Below are positions 9,210 to 20,306 of a DNA stretch of 64,000 bases, piece after piece. Made by a program: the position numbers and the translations under genes. Positions within the stretch are counted from its first letter, which is position 1; each line of letters begins with the position of its first letter. Source of the DNA: Amaurobius ferox (Eukaryota; Arthropoda; Arachnida; Araneae; Amaurobiidae); assembly GCA_951213105.1 (NCBI GenBank), contig OX578138.1, forward strand, positions 95,464,914 to 95,528,913, given 5' to 3'. The notes beneath the pieces are model-generated. The model searched no databases and was not told the DNA's origin. It worked only from the letters and a program-made list of their open reading frames with translations.

Positions 9210-9600
9210 ATTCAAGATATTTATTTTTTAAAGTTACTGAAGATACCTTCTAAAGAGTAATTCCGGACAAGAATGCCTTCGAAGATTAGTGCGGAGTAAC
9301 ATTATCATTTTTTCATATTTGTATTTTTGTTAAATATCTTTTTATGTTCCGAAAGCGTTTATGACTTCTTTTCTCTTTCTCTAGGGGGATTATATCCTTT
9401 CGGAATGCCAATTTTCTCATAAGCCATTTTCATCTTACGGATTTGTAGCTGATAAATGGCTCGAAGCCACATATGATTCATACGGACTGTGAATCTTAGG
9501 TGGAAAGAATTTGATATAGTCACGATCTATAATCTTTCATTTCGAGCTGGCAATATAGCAAATTATTATTTCTTTTCACTGTTCATAAGTAAAGTTATTT
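9210..9600 (-). pseudogene. Duplicated coding-like fragment, copy 1
   Basis: This stretch and 17430-17780 are diverged direct copies. On the minus strand both can be read as similar peptide: MNHMWLRAIYQLQIRKMK then AYEKIGIPKGYNP here (ATG at 9481, stop at 9359, 40 codons), against INHMRLSTICQQQIRMMK then AYEKIGIPKRYNP in the other. Upstream, FHLRFT(V/I)R is shared too, and a TTTCCACCTAAG could be a splice acceptor. Past the stop, NTNMKK is conserved in both, so the TCATAA stop here looks like damage. I do not recognise the protein; these may be decayed copies of a small gene or exon. Confidence 0.4.
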
Positions 9601-10202
9601 ATACTGAACTAACTTAACTTTACTAATGCATATACGTTCACTAACTCTGACTGAACTAACTATTGTATATATATACATTTACCGTATTTATAGATTTGTA
9701 TTTTTACTTTCTCATGCCTCATATTGAGAAAGTACTGTTTTCAAGAAAATTTCAGATTTTTAAATGTTGATGCCTTTGTTTTAAGACATCCTGATCAAGT
9801 TTTGACTATTTTTGAAGCGAGGTTTGTCTGTCTGTCTGATATCTGAGATCGATTTCTTGTGTAGACGATAGCAGCAACAAATATTAATGGATTTCCATGG
9901 AATTCTATATCCGGCTTTGCTAAAAAAATTCAATACTATAGAGAATGTTTTGAAATTCGAGAAACAGCTTTGAAGTTTATTCGAAATTATATACAGGGTG
10001 TCTCAAAATTATTGAAACGCGCTTTAATTCTTTACCTGTTGGAGATAAGTAGGCAATGTAAATTGCAAAAATGTAGAAAGTAAGGTAGGACATAAGACTA
10101 CGTTCATGAAATAGTCCTTCCAATAATATTCAAACAGTTACACTTTTAAATTTTTATACGAACCCTTAGATAAATTTGGTCAATCAGAATTTTATTATTT
10201 TT

Positions 10203-10642
10203 AATGCAACAAGATCATTAAAAAAACTCATATACGTACCTTTAACATCAACTGAATTATGATAAAGGAAAAACTCTGACTTATACCACTTTTCCGTACC
10301 ATGTGAAAGGCTGTTTCATCAGTGAAATAGGGATCACATACCAATTGACGATGGGAATTGTTTAGATCAAAAATACGTTAATATGTGGCAAAAATTTTTA
10401 TGGCAAATGCATCTAAATGAAGCATTACACAGACAGAGATCATATAAAGCAGTGGTTCTCACTACGCGATTGGGAATCCTATGTATTATCATCCAGTTTT
10501 ATCTTTTTTGTGATATGTCGCAAATTTACATTTCTAATTTGATATATGGTCCCCTTCACAATGTTTAATTTTCAATTAAATATAACTCGCTCAATTTTAA
10601 AGATACAGATACGCGGTTTTTTTTTAATGATCTTGTTGCATT
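10203..10642. mobile_element. Short inverted-repeat element nested in the mariner-like element
   Basis: The 24-base ends AATGCAACAAGATCATT plus seven A (10203-10226) and their exact reverse complement (10619-10642) bound about 440 bp of non-coding sequence. It lies just inside the left mariner-like TIR and abuts the R1 copy. No protein is encoded; the superfamily is unknown. Confidence 0.6.
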
Positions 10643-10649
10643 AAAAAAA

Positions 10650-11622
10650 ATCTGATGTGGGCAACACATGACTTTCCTTATATAATGTAATGAATTTACT
10701 ACTTTTACATTAAAAAAAATAGGTTTTTCTTATAGAAGATACTAATATTCTTTCCAAGATATTGAATTTTCGACAAATAGTCGTCATTTTCATTGATTTA
10801 GCGTCACTTTTATCCATTTGGCGAGATTTTCGTTAATTTGGCAACATTTCAAAAAGTTCCCAAGTTGGCGATATTCCGCCGAATTCGTCGCCAAAATCTC
10901 GCCAAGCGTTATGCATTAAGAAATAAGTTATACTTACAGTAGATAAATGACTATTGGCGTTCAAATACAAATGTATAACTCAAAGTATATTTTTTCATGA
11001 ATGGAACGATTTAGATCCACGAGAATGATGTCACCCAATTTATCGCATGGTGTTACACATGAAAATTGAACATGCTTCTCAATAGGAAATATTTTTTTTT
11101 ATTTTATGACTTTTTGATAATTTTTTTGAGAAATGTGCAATATATCAAGAACGGTTCATGTTAGCGTTCTAAAATTTATGTCAATCGTTTTCTAATGAAA
11201 AATTACATAAGAAATGTCTATTTGCGTAACTTTATTAGCGGTTTTGATGTTTTGACGATTTTTTTTAAATTTCACTCAAAACTTTAGGGGGTTCTGAACA
11301 TTCGATTGCGTATAAAAACAGTAGATTTCCAGTGTTTACGGATTGTGATTTTTGTACCAAATTTCGTTCAAATCGGTCCATTCGTTCGTCAGTTATTGTC
11401 TCCACAGACTCACTGACACACACGCACACACACATACTTTCACACACACACACACACACACATACATTCACACACACACACACACACACACAGACATAAC
11501 TTCAAAAATGTTTGATTCGTGATCATGGATGCTTGAAATGTGCTCTCCCGTCGAAAACTCGAATTCGAATTTTCGACCCCGTCACAATACTTTCCGTATA
11601 CATTATGTATATAAGGAAAGTA
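10650..11622 (+). repeat. R1 family copy A
   Basis: Starts TCTGATGTGGGCAACACATG followed by ACTTTCCTTATATAATG, and ends with the inverted form CATTATGTATATAAGGAAAG, a terminal inverted repeat. The interior has a cluster of TTGGCGA/TCGCCAA words around 10815-10910 and a (CA)n tract at 11412-11491. Other copies lie at 23783, 29686, 34035 and 43808. The family is unclassified, non-coding and MITE-like. Confidence 0.75.
11412..11491. repeat. (CA)n microsatellite in R1
   Basis: Interrupted CA dinucleotide repeats that occupy the same place in R1 copies at 29783-29880 (as GT) and 44594-44632, so the microsatellite travels with the family. The open frame read across it is an artefact. Confidence 0.9.
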
Positions 11623-11827
11623 ATAAAAATTTTCTGATTCACCAAATTTGTCTAAGATGGTCGTATAATAATTTAAAAAGTATAACTTTTTGAAAATGAA
11701 TGGGACTATTTCATTAACGTGGTATTATTTCCTCTTTACTTTCGATATTTTTGTAATTTACATTGCCCACTTATCTCCAACAGCTAAAGAATTAAAGCTC
11801 GTTTCAATCTTTTTGGGGCACCCTGTA

Positions 11828-12977
11828 TATTTTTAACATGGAAGTATGAGACAAAATGTGGGGGTTAATTAAATATGTTTATTTATGGCTCACTGATCAC
11901 GAGACTTAACAGTTTCAATTATTGTGGTTAAAAATAGACCCGCTATATTTTTTTTTGTTTGTGACGTAATTGGCCTCTCTTGGTGAGGTATTTACTCCAC
12001 CAGGGGGGTACATTGCCATGCATGGTATCAATCGAAATACTCTGGTATGAGAAAGTCGAGTTGAGCCACACTCTCATTTCATTTTATTGAACAAGTATGT
12101 CAATCTAAAAATATTCAAATAAATGAAATAAAATTAATGACAAGAATATGAAAATTTTGTCTTTAATTTTTTTCGTTATCAAATTAGTTCTTTTTTAAGA
12201 CAGTTTTTAATGAATCACCGATACAAGGTTTATAGGACACAAGCACTTACATCTAATTTGTTGGGAAAGGTCCACGAATGTACTCGTTAGGTCTATCTAT
12301 AGTAAAATGACTATGTCGATCGAACAAACAGCGATTGCAGCGTCTCCGGCGGTCAATTTGAAAAGTTAGCATAATGAACTCAAAAATAAAGCGAAATAGG
12401 CGGAAAATACCAATTACGAAATAATAGATCATTATCTGATGAGTAGATATCGACCGTAAAACTGTAACAAAAGGCATTTATTTCGCAGAATATGGTTATT
12501 GGCGAATTTCTGTCATATTTATAAATAACACAGGTGCACAAGAATCTGATGTACTGCCTGTCCAAATTACCTTCCTTTAGTAAAACTGCACATTTCAGTT
12601 TAAGAAAACATGTTACTGTGTACTTTGACATACGCTGTAAGTGTCACAGATTCTGTTGATACGATTTTCTGATATGTATTTAATAACTACCATATACGAT
12701 GCCGATTACGACTACTTAAACAATGGTCTATAACTTTTTCTTTGGCTTGTTTGGTCCATCTGACTCTATTGCTAAGATAGTTATCGCAACCTGAAATTAT
12801 CCAGTAAGGACGCTGCAATCACTTTCATTCAATAGCTGGTCACTTTACTGTAAATAAACCTAACACTTACACTCATAGACTTATTCTAACAAAGTTATTA
12901 GGGCGCTTAAGGACTTTAGTAGGTACCCTCTGTAGATATTTAAAATAAACATATATCCCTATATATGAATTAATAGA

Positions 12978-12979
<2 letters not shown>
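11828..12979. other. No recognisable gene
   Basis: A+T-rich sequence. The minus-strand frames at 12253-12631 have no recognisable motifs, overlap one another and look like chance. CTGATGAGTAGATATCGACC near 12436 resembles part of a hammerhead core but lacks GAAA. Confidence 0.4.

Positions 12980-13016
<37 letters not shown>
12980..13016. repeat. (TA)n microsatellite
   Basis: About 18 TA units directly upstream of the Penelope-like fragment. Confidence 0.9.
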
Positions 13017-13020
<4 letters not shown>

Positions 13021-13100
13021 AATGCTAAAAAAATAAATTATGTATAAAATATGTTATTTATTGTTGTGTAATATCATAGGATATTTCCTAAGCATTTCAT

Positions 13101-13983
13101 GTGCTTTCTCTATTTCAAATGAATCCAGTTCCACTTTTAGATTTAGCGCCTGGCAAGAAAGTTTGTCTAACCCACCAATCTTGTGCTCGGTACTTGTGTA
13201 CTGGTTGGGGTACACTTGAATCGAAAACCTTTGACCAACAATGCTCTTTTGATCTTTCTTTATCCTCCAACGATTATCACAAAAATCTTTCATTTGCTTC
13301 ATGCAACTCCAAAACTTGCAAAACTTGTCCCGTCGCTGATCCCACCAAATCGATAATCAGAAAACTCTTAATTTTTGTAAAGTATTTAATTGCATATACA
13401 AAATCACCTGTAAAATCTGCAATCTTGCTTATATAGGACAAACTAAAAATCATCTACATCTTAGAATTAATCTACATCGCAGTAATATCAAAAATTATAA
13501 TGGTAAGCACAATGAATGTTGTATCGAGTTTGAACATTTTCAAAAACATGGATTTGAAAACATTATTATCTCCATTCTAGACATCATACCAAATCTTCAT
13601 CATCGATTAGTTTTTGAAAACAATTATATAAGCAAACACAAATGTATATTCCCTTATGGTCTGAATCAACTTCTTTTTAAACAAAATATTGTCAAAAAAT
13701 CATTCGCAGATTACACACCACAACTTTTATCAGTATATAACCTCATCAAAACTTCAAACAATGTTAATCATTCTAAAAATTCCAAACGCATTAAAAGAGG
13801 TAGTAAGGCCAATACACATACTAGCAATAATTCAAACTTTCTCTACATTGAAACTAAAATCATTAGGCTTTTAAATCTATATGAAACTTCCTTCAATATG
13901 ACTGAATGTAAAACCTGGATTTTTGCTATTTTGAAAAAAAAATTTAACACTGTTTATAATGTCTTTATTAATTTAAATTTGTA
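13101..13983 (+). pseudogene. Penelope-like element, C-terminal part with GIY-YIG endonuclease
   Basis: A decayed retroelement end. One frame (to 13436) carries the Cys-rich SCNSKTCKTCPVADPTKS, the zinc-finger-like segment that precedes the nuclease in Penelope-like elements. The reading then continues in another frame (codons in phase with 13409) as CKVFNCIYKITCKICN then LAYIGQTKNHLHLRINLHRS, the GIY-YIG core, with ENNYISKHKCIFPYGLN later and a stop at 13983. An in-frame TGA at 13337 in the second frame shows that a frameshift separates the parts. Penelope-like elements use this nuclease for target-primed integration. The reverse transcriptase that should precede it is absent. No start codon opens the GIY-YIG frame, so this is a remnant. 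Confidence 0.75.
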
Positions 13984-14222
13984 AAGCTCTCACTTCTCCC
14001 ACTTCTCCCACTTATTCTTTGACTTAATTGTCAGCCGAGCGCATTATCTCAATCGTAGCTTAATGCTTGCTAATGTTCAACCAGGTATTCCTCCCTCTAA
14101 CTCTTATTGTGCAATAATTTTTCAAAATGAATCATTGATTCCTTTAATATCACCCAACTTTTCCATCCCCTATCACATGAATTTCCAATAAAAATATCAA
14201 TATTGTTGAATCATAGAAATAT

Positions 14223-14468
14223 AATATCCCATTCGGTAGACCTATTTTTAACTATAACCAAGTTTCAAAATATACTGATCCATCCTCCTCAACTCCGATA
14301 GATAAAAATAATCTTTGTAGTTGTCATTCCCCGGCATTGCAACCATTTATAAATACCCATTTTGATCATGTACTAACGGGTAACTTAGATATAATCACCG
14401 ACCCTTCCTTAAAACTCATTATGTCATATGGAACTAAATATAGACTACCTTCTAAAAATCATTCTTAA
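14223..14468 (+). pseudogene. Penelope-like element, N-terminal fragment
   Basis: An open stretch without an ATG encodes CSCHSPALQPFINTHFDH, VLTGNLDII and LIMSYGTKYRLPSKN. This resembles the (H)xxTGDLxII ... LRxLLxKGPKYREP segment found ahead of the reverse transcriptase in Penelope-like and related retroelement proteins. It ends at TAA 14466-14468; an in-frame TAG lies just upstream at about 14213. Its position downstream of the GIY-YIG end suggests a second, head-to-tail copy. Confidence 0.55.
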
Positions 14469-14652
14469 TCTATCCTTAAGCAGCATAAAGCACAAAATAC
14501 AATATAATGGGATAAGAAGAAAAGAAAAGGAAGGCAATGTAAAGTGCTTACAAAAGGCGGTAAGGGGTTGTGACCTTACTCCCCAGTTTTCAACATGGAT
14601 GTCTCAAATGCCGCGGCATTGCACTCCTGGTCGCCAGCACTGACTGAAGCCA

Positions 14653-14690
14653 TCCCCCGGAGTGTTAATCATAATTAACACTCCGGGGGA
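14653..14690. repeat. Perfect 17-bp hairpin with 4-base loop
   Basis: TCCCCCGGAGTGTTAAT (14653-14669) and its exact reverse complement (14674-14690) enclose CATA. It is much more G+C-rich than its surroundings and lies just after the Penelope-like fragments. Confidence 0.9.
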
Positions 14691-14841
14691 CCTTTGCGAA
14701 AGTGGAAAGATATATCAGACGTTACTATACGGGTGGATAAGTATCACGTTGATCTCTTTAAGGACATGCATCTGTAGAAAAGTCCATTATTACTGTTCCA
14801 CCCGTTAAATATATATATATCTATATAAATAAAATTGAAAA

Positions 14842-14842
<1 letters not shown>

Positions 14843-14931
<89 letters not shown>
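14843..14931. repeat. (CTGT)n microsatellite
   Basis: About 22 uninterrupted CTGT units near the 5' end of the Helitron-like element. Confidence 0.95.
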
Positions 14932-14935
<4 letters not shown>

Positions 14936-15842
14936 CCATCATCACGGGAGAACGGCTGAACCGAATTTGATGAAATTTTGTGGGTAGCCTAGAAATAGCC
15001 CCACTTAAAATTTAGTTTATGTTTGAAATTTCTACGACCAGTGGTTCTCGAGATATTAGTAAAAAACGAAACTTTCGTTTATCTCATCATCACGAGAGAA
15101 CGGCTGAACCGAATTTAATGAAATTTTATGGCTGGCCTTGAAATAGCCCCCCATAAATGTTGCCAAAGTTTCGAGTTTCTAAGGCCAGGGGTTGTCGAGA
15201 TATTAATGAAAAACGGAACTTTTTTTATAGGAGTTCTACTCTCCAACTCCGTGGTTTATCCAAACGCAAAGGATAAAAATCGTTTGTTTAAAACGTCAAA
15301 GGGAATTAAAACCTTATGTTTGAGTTTGATGCAGGATTTTTGCATTAAATAGTCTCTATCTGAAAGCATGAATTGTTTGAAACATGAATTTAAATTCAAA
15401 AATCTACCTCCATGTTTTGTATTTCACAAGCTTTTACTCAACGATTAGAAGTATAAAGGTATTAAAATGGTTATTTAATTTCGCATTTTATGAGGAAGAT
15501 TCTATCTTATATCGTGTTGCTCGGCCAAGGAATGAAATTAAATATGTTTGCTAATGATTATTATTATTTTTTCGATTTGAATATTAAATAAATGGGTATT
15601 GAAATATATCTTATAAATGAACGGTTTGATTTTTTTTTAATTATATTAATTGCGAACTGCATACACCACTTTCATTTATTTTAGCAAAGAGGTTTTAAGC
15701 TTATATATTGTGTTTAGCTAATAAACTCATATTTTGTTTACCCAATAAATTCATTTATCCAATTGTTTAAACAGAAAATAAATGGTGTTTCGTTAGCATT
15801 TGTCTGTCAGTCCAACCGCCCTACTTAGTAACACATTTAGCG

Positions 15843-16236
15843 AATTTTTGAAATGTCACCAAATTGATAAAAATATTTATAAATCCATAAACATATTTTG
15901 AAATTGATAAATTGCCCTAAATAAACGAAATTGTGTTTTTTTAGGGGATAATATTTTGATGACGGTTCGTCAATTTATCGCCAAGTGGGACTGTCAGTTC
16001 TACAGTCCCACTTGGCGATAAATTTGGCGATTTTTTAAAATGTCACCAAATTGATAAAAATATTTATAAATCCATAAAAATATTTTGAAATTGATAAATT
16101 GCCCTAAATAAACGAAATTGTGTTTTTTTAGGGGATAATATTTTGATGATGGTCCGTCAATTTATCGCCAAGTGGGATTGTCAGTTCTACAATCCCACTT
16201 GGCGATAAATTTGGCGATTTTTTAAAATGTCGCTAA
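15843..16236. repeat. 187-bp tandem repeat, two units, each with a long hairpin
   Basis: The second unit repeats the first at a 187-base offset with few changes. Each unit holds a 23-bp inverted repeat around the loop CAGTTCT: arms 15972-15994/16002-16024 and 16159-16181/16189-16211. Both arms change together at one position between the units (15991 C with 16005 G; 16178 T with 16192 A). Confidence 0.9.
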
Positions 16237-17276
16237 ACCGTCATTAGAGATATTCAGACGATATTTTGACCACCAATTTATTTGAAGCAAATCATAACAT
16301 GTCGCTTAACAACGGATTTAAATTTAATGTGTTTATGAGGAAGGTTTTTATTAAATCTTTTCCGATTTTAATGATGAAGATATGTATATAAAATAAATTT
16401 CATTGCCATCGTATTTTTGACTGGATAATATCAATTACGATCTTCATGTTTAAACATTATTATTATTGATGTTTTCGGGGATTATTGATTCAGAGATTAT
16501 TGATATGTTCAATTTCTTATGGCATTGTTTTATTGCGGCAAAAATTGTTGAAACTCATATATTGTACGTTGTACGAGTAATCTTCTACAAATGCACGGGT
16601 ATATCTTCTAATCTAAAAGAATATAAGTAGTACATGTATATTGGCATACATTGGAATCAAGCCTTCCGGTATGAAGATGGCAGGGATTATTGATATTTTT
16701 AATTTATTAAGTAATCTGTTATATATTGGTAAAAAATTGTCAGACTACATATTATAATACGGGTAATCCTTTACTAACACTAGGACATATCTTCTAATGT
16801 ATGACATTATAAGTAGTACGGGTTTATCTTCCCATATAATTTTAGCACTTTCATTTGGGCACATATTGGAATTAATTATTGCCTACTGATTTAAAGATTA
16901 CGGATTTATTGATATTTTCAATTTATATATGTAATCTACTAATACAGGTTATATCTTCTAATATTCGCGTATATAAGTAGTACGGATCCCATACAACACG
17001 CTATTGTTTTGCATATATTGATTCAATTCCATACTTTTTATAAATTTGCTTACAAAAAGGCCAGGATATTTTATTCTTCAGATCTACCCGTGAAGATAAT
17101 TTTGAATAACGAGAACAGCCATTCCTTAACTTCTTTTTAGGAGCATTATGTTAAATATTTTAACAGAATATTTTGATTAAATATGCCATTTAGTATACTA
17201 TAGGAATTTGCACATGATTGTGAATTTTAAGTTTATTTATATTATATACTCCGTACGAAGAACGGGTATGCTGCTA

Positions 17277-17277
<1 letters not shown>

Positions 17278-17321
<44 letters not shown>
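17278..17321. repeat. (TA)n microsatellite
   Basis: About 21 TA units abutting the 3' end of the Helitron-like element. Confidence 0.9.
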
Positions 17322-17323
<2 letters not shown>

Positions 17324-17429
17324 GTGTGCCAATATCATTGTCTCCCAAATCTCACCGAATCAATACTGATCGAACTATAATCTCATTAAATACTAATTTC
17401 TTATATATAATGCAAAAGGAACTTTTTTT

Positions 17430-17780
17430 TCTACCAAAATTCACGATATTTTATTCTTCACTTAATTTTTGTAGGTACCTTTCGGAGATAAATTATAGAT
17501 AAGAATAACTCAAGAGATCATTGCTAGTGACGTTATCATTTTTTCATATTTGTATTTGTTAAATATATCTTCATGCTCTGGAAGTGTTTATATATATTTT
17601 TCCTCTTTCTTGCAGGATTATATCTTTTCGGGATGCCAATTTTCTCATAAGCAATTTTCATCATACGGATTTGTTGCTGACATATGGTTGAAAGTCGCAT
17701 GTGGTTTATACGGATTGTGAATCTTAGGTGGAAATAATATGGCATTGGTACAATTTATAATCTTTCATTTCGAGTTGGCA
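17430..17780 (-). pseudogene. Duplicated coding-like fragment, copy 2
   Basis: Diverged direct copy of 9210-9600. The minus-strand frame 17745-17536 (69 codons) reads FHLRFTIRINHMRLSTI and later AYEKIGIPKRYNPARKRKN, ending NTNMKK. The ATG that opens copy 1 is ATA here. The two copies are more alike in the translated middle part than at the edges, which hints at a coding ancestor. The function is unknown. Confidence 0.4.
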
Positions 17781-19555
17781 ACGCAGCTAATTATTATTTC
17801 TTTTGACTACTCATGATTTTGACTTCTGGTATACTTCTTCTGACTATTCTACTGAACTAGTTACTGTACATACTTTTATAACTTTTACTAGTATTTATTC
17901 TTGTTATTGACAGAGAAATTAACTTCCTTAAGATGTAAAGCTGCAACGGTGATAAAAAAAGTTTTATTTTATTCTACAACGTATAGTGATTGATGTCAAA
18001 ATTATTTATATGAATTGAATATTGGCCCGGTTGTGTTGTTCCTGTGGTCGAGTTTCAGCATTTTATGTCCACAGTGGGGGAGTACTTGGAGGTTCTAATA
18101 TAATTTACTCCTCCCACCTTTTGTCTTAACCTGGAAAAAAATCAAACAGTCTCCGTATTAGATTTGATCCAATGGTCGATACTGTAAGTGTAGAAAGACT
18201 CAACCTTCTTAGTTACCAGAGGACTTCTGGAAGATAAGAAAATAATTTTCGAAATAAACTATTTTGCTGTGCCCCCAGAGGTGAAAATTTAGAATCCTGC
18301 CATGCTCATTTTTGTTTTATTTTCGATACTGTAAGTGTGCAATGATACAGTTTTCAAGGTCATCGGTATTATTAGAGGGGGGAGAGGGGAGGTATGTGGA
18401 AAGACAAAAGCATTTTAAATGAGTTAGACAATTATATATAGTGATAGAATCGTTTCTATTATTTGGAAATATATGTTAATCTGAAATTTATTTAATTAAA
18501 ATATATGTAATTATAAGATTAGAAAGTTCGTCTCCATTTCATAAATTTGTTTGTTTGAGTTGTTATATGTGGTAACAATTATACCATACTAAGGTTTCGT
18601 ATGAAAAAAATTCGTCAAATCAACTTTTTCTCGGGATTTGCTATAGATGGAACCCAAATGATGACTTCAGCATCATATTCTCGAGGGGGTAGTGTGTGTA
18701 CTGAGGATTTATACATCTTACTCTTCTCAATTCCGATTTTAAATTTTCATTTTAATTTTAACGTATATTTCTCGAAATTGAAGGATACAGCTTGAACTAT
18801 AATTGGTAAGGATTTAGTACAGAATTCGGAATGAGATAAGGTGGTTCACTAATAATTTTCTTGTCCGCTTTTTTTCCTTTTCCGGTTCAAAAATTTTGGT
18901 TTAAATATCTATTTCTCAGGATTTGCTATCAATAGAGCTTCCAAAATGGCTGATATGGATTCAGCATCAATTTATAGAAGGAGTAGAAAAGGACGCACTG
19001 TGTATTTCCACTTCGGGTTCTGGATATGTCTTATACGATTAAACAAATTTGCGTTTTTCGAGAAACATCGATTTCACAGAAGCTGCGATAGATATAGCTT
19101 AGATGATGACTGATATGGATTCACCATCAAATTCCAAAGAGTATATGCGTATTTCACTAAATATATCTACAGAGGTTCTTTTTCCTCTTTCTCATTTTCA
19201 AGCCATGTGCGCATGAGTGACAACTGCGTGACAAAGGATTCAATTGGTCAAACTCTACAATAAATGATGGATCCCAATTACCTAAAGACCCTAAAAGTAC
19301 AAACGTTTAAAATACCACGTTCTGGAATTTCATTCTCATCCCAATAGCTGGTTATTTTACAAAGACATTCGCAGGTAGCTCTATACCGAAATCGCACAAT
19401 TTAAACAATCCTTCAAATAGTTATAAATATGAAAGCGATAAAATATATTTTTACTTCTCTCCAGAAAGTCTTGTTTCTGCTTGCGCTTCACAAAGCATTG
19501 CCATATCCTGCGACTTTTAAATTCGAATAAAAATTATACCCCACTATTTACTCAT
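17781..19555. other. Gene-free, with degenerate internal repeats
   Basis: 18120-18390 is related to 20800-21060 (shared words around TCGATACT, AGAGGACTTCTGG and CCCAGAG). 18600-19150 has two or three loose copies of a block containing TTCTC(G/A)GGATTTGCTAT and GATATGGATTCA(G/C)CATCAA. The 64-codon frame at 18601 runs through one block and has no recognisable motif. Confidence 0.4.
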
Positions 19556-19559
19556 CGAA

Positions 19560-19800
19560 TTTGGATTCGCACTCTAAATGTATCATCAGAAATCAATTAC
19601 GTTTGAATATCCAAGTACGTTCATCTTTCAGAGTCATTTGTTAGCAGCCATTAAGGATAATTAAGGTGCCGCCAAATCAGTAATGAATGAATTCGTCTTC
19701 ATTCAGAAATCGCGGATACATACATCAATATTCGAAGTCTTTTATCATCCGGTATTGACCATACGAATGACAAATTAACTCTGCATTGCGTTAAATTTGA
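19560..19800 (+). repeat. Dispersed repeat R3, copy 1
   Basis: Diverged direct copy of 27220-27480. Shared words include ATCAATTACG(T/C)TT, TTAAGGATAATTAA, GCGGATACATACATCAATAT and TCTTTTATCATCC. Non-coding and unclassified. Confidence 0.7.
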
Positions 19801-20015
19801 AGTTTATTCATTTATCTACTGTACATAGTAGAAATATATTTATAAATTGTCATGAGAGGGTCTAAAATTCGAATTGGGGATTTTGAGAGAATTTCATGTT
19901 TTAATCGCTTTTGATCTCGAACTAAAAGTTTATGAGGTGATTCTTGTAAATATGTATGTGTATGTGTGACAGTATATATATGTGTAACAGTATGTATGTA
20001 TATCAGTGTATATGT

Positions 20016-20306
20016 TGTTGTTGTTGAGACCCAGACCGCCCAACCTACCAGAAAGGTGTAAGATAACTGTTTGGGCGGCCGGGAAGTGCCACCCAATTTA
20101 GACCGGAACCCAGTCTGGGAGGCATCCACAGGGACCGTACCCTCCTTCGCTACTACAAAAACCTCTTGGAAGGAGTTACGGACCCACATGTTTAACATGA
20201 TCGTACTCCGCGTGAACACTGCGGCAGTTTTGGCAGTGGAGGGAATCGAACCCGGGCCTACCGAGTACAGTTCCCGCGCGCTAACCACAAGGCTACCGCG
20301 CCCCAA
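20016..20306 (-). mobile_element. tRNA-derived SINE, full length, with 12-bp target duplication
   Basis: On the minus strand the head GGGGCGCGGTAGCCTTGTGG (20304 onward) contains a box A-like TAGCCTTGTGGTTAGCGCG and a box B GGTTCGATTCC, the internal RNA polymerase III promoter of a tRNA. A body of about 170 bases ends GGTCTGGGTCTCAACAAC with an (AAC)n tail. CAGTGTATATGT flanks it on both sides (20004-20015 and 20307-20318). The open frames at 19812 and 20071 only cross this element. Confidence 0.88.

Larger units (their letters stand above)
9994..11825. mobile_element. Mariner-like non-autonomous element with about 200-bp TIRs
   Basis: The left end CAGGGTGTCTCAAAA (9994 onward) and the right end, ending CACCCTG (11825), are inverted repeats that can be followed for roughly 200 bases (to about 10200 and from about 11625), including the shared words TTACCTGTTGGAGATAAGT and GCAATGTAAATTGCAAAAA. 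Both ends are flanked by TA, the Tc1/mariner target duplication. There is no transposase; the interior is filled by two other elements. A solo end of the same family lies at 27988. Confidence 0.8.
14820..17277 (+). mobile_element. Helitron-like non-autonomous element
   Basis: It begins TCTATATAAATAAAATTGAA after an A, runs into a CTGT microsatellite and the line CATCATCACGGGAGAACGGCTGAACCG, and ends ACGGGTATGCTGCTAG followed by T. TC...CTAG ends between A and T fit the Helitron insertion rule. Only a weak 4-bp stem (CCGT/ACGG) is seen near the 3' end, so the class is provisional. The interior holds a 187-bp tandem repeat and three degenerate TATCTTCTAAT...TATAAGTAGTACGGG blocks (16595, 16765, 16940). 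No Rep/helicase is encoded. A truncated minus-strand relative lies at 24930-25491. Confidence 0.55.

Noticed and set aside
12430..12470. Hammerhead ribozyme starting CTGATGAGTAG
   Set aside because: No GAAA follows a plausible stem II; a chance core fragment.
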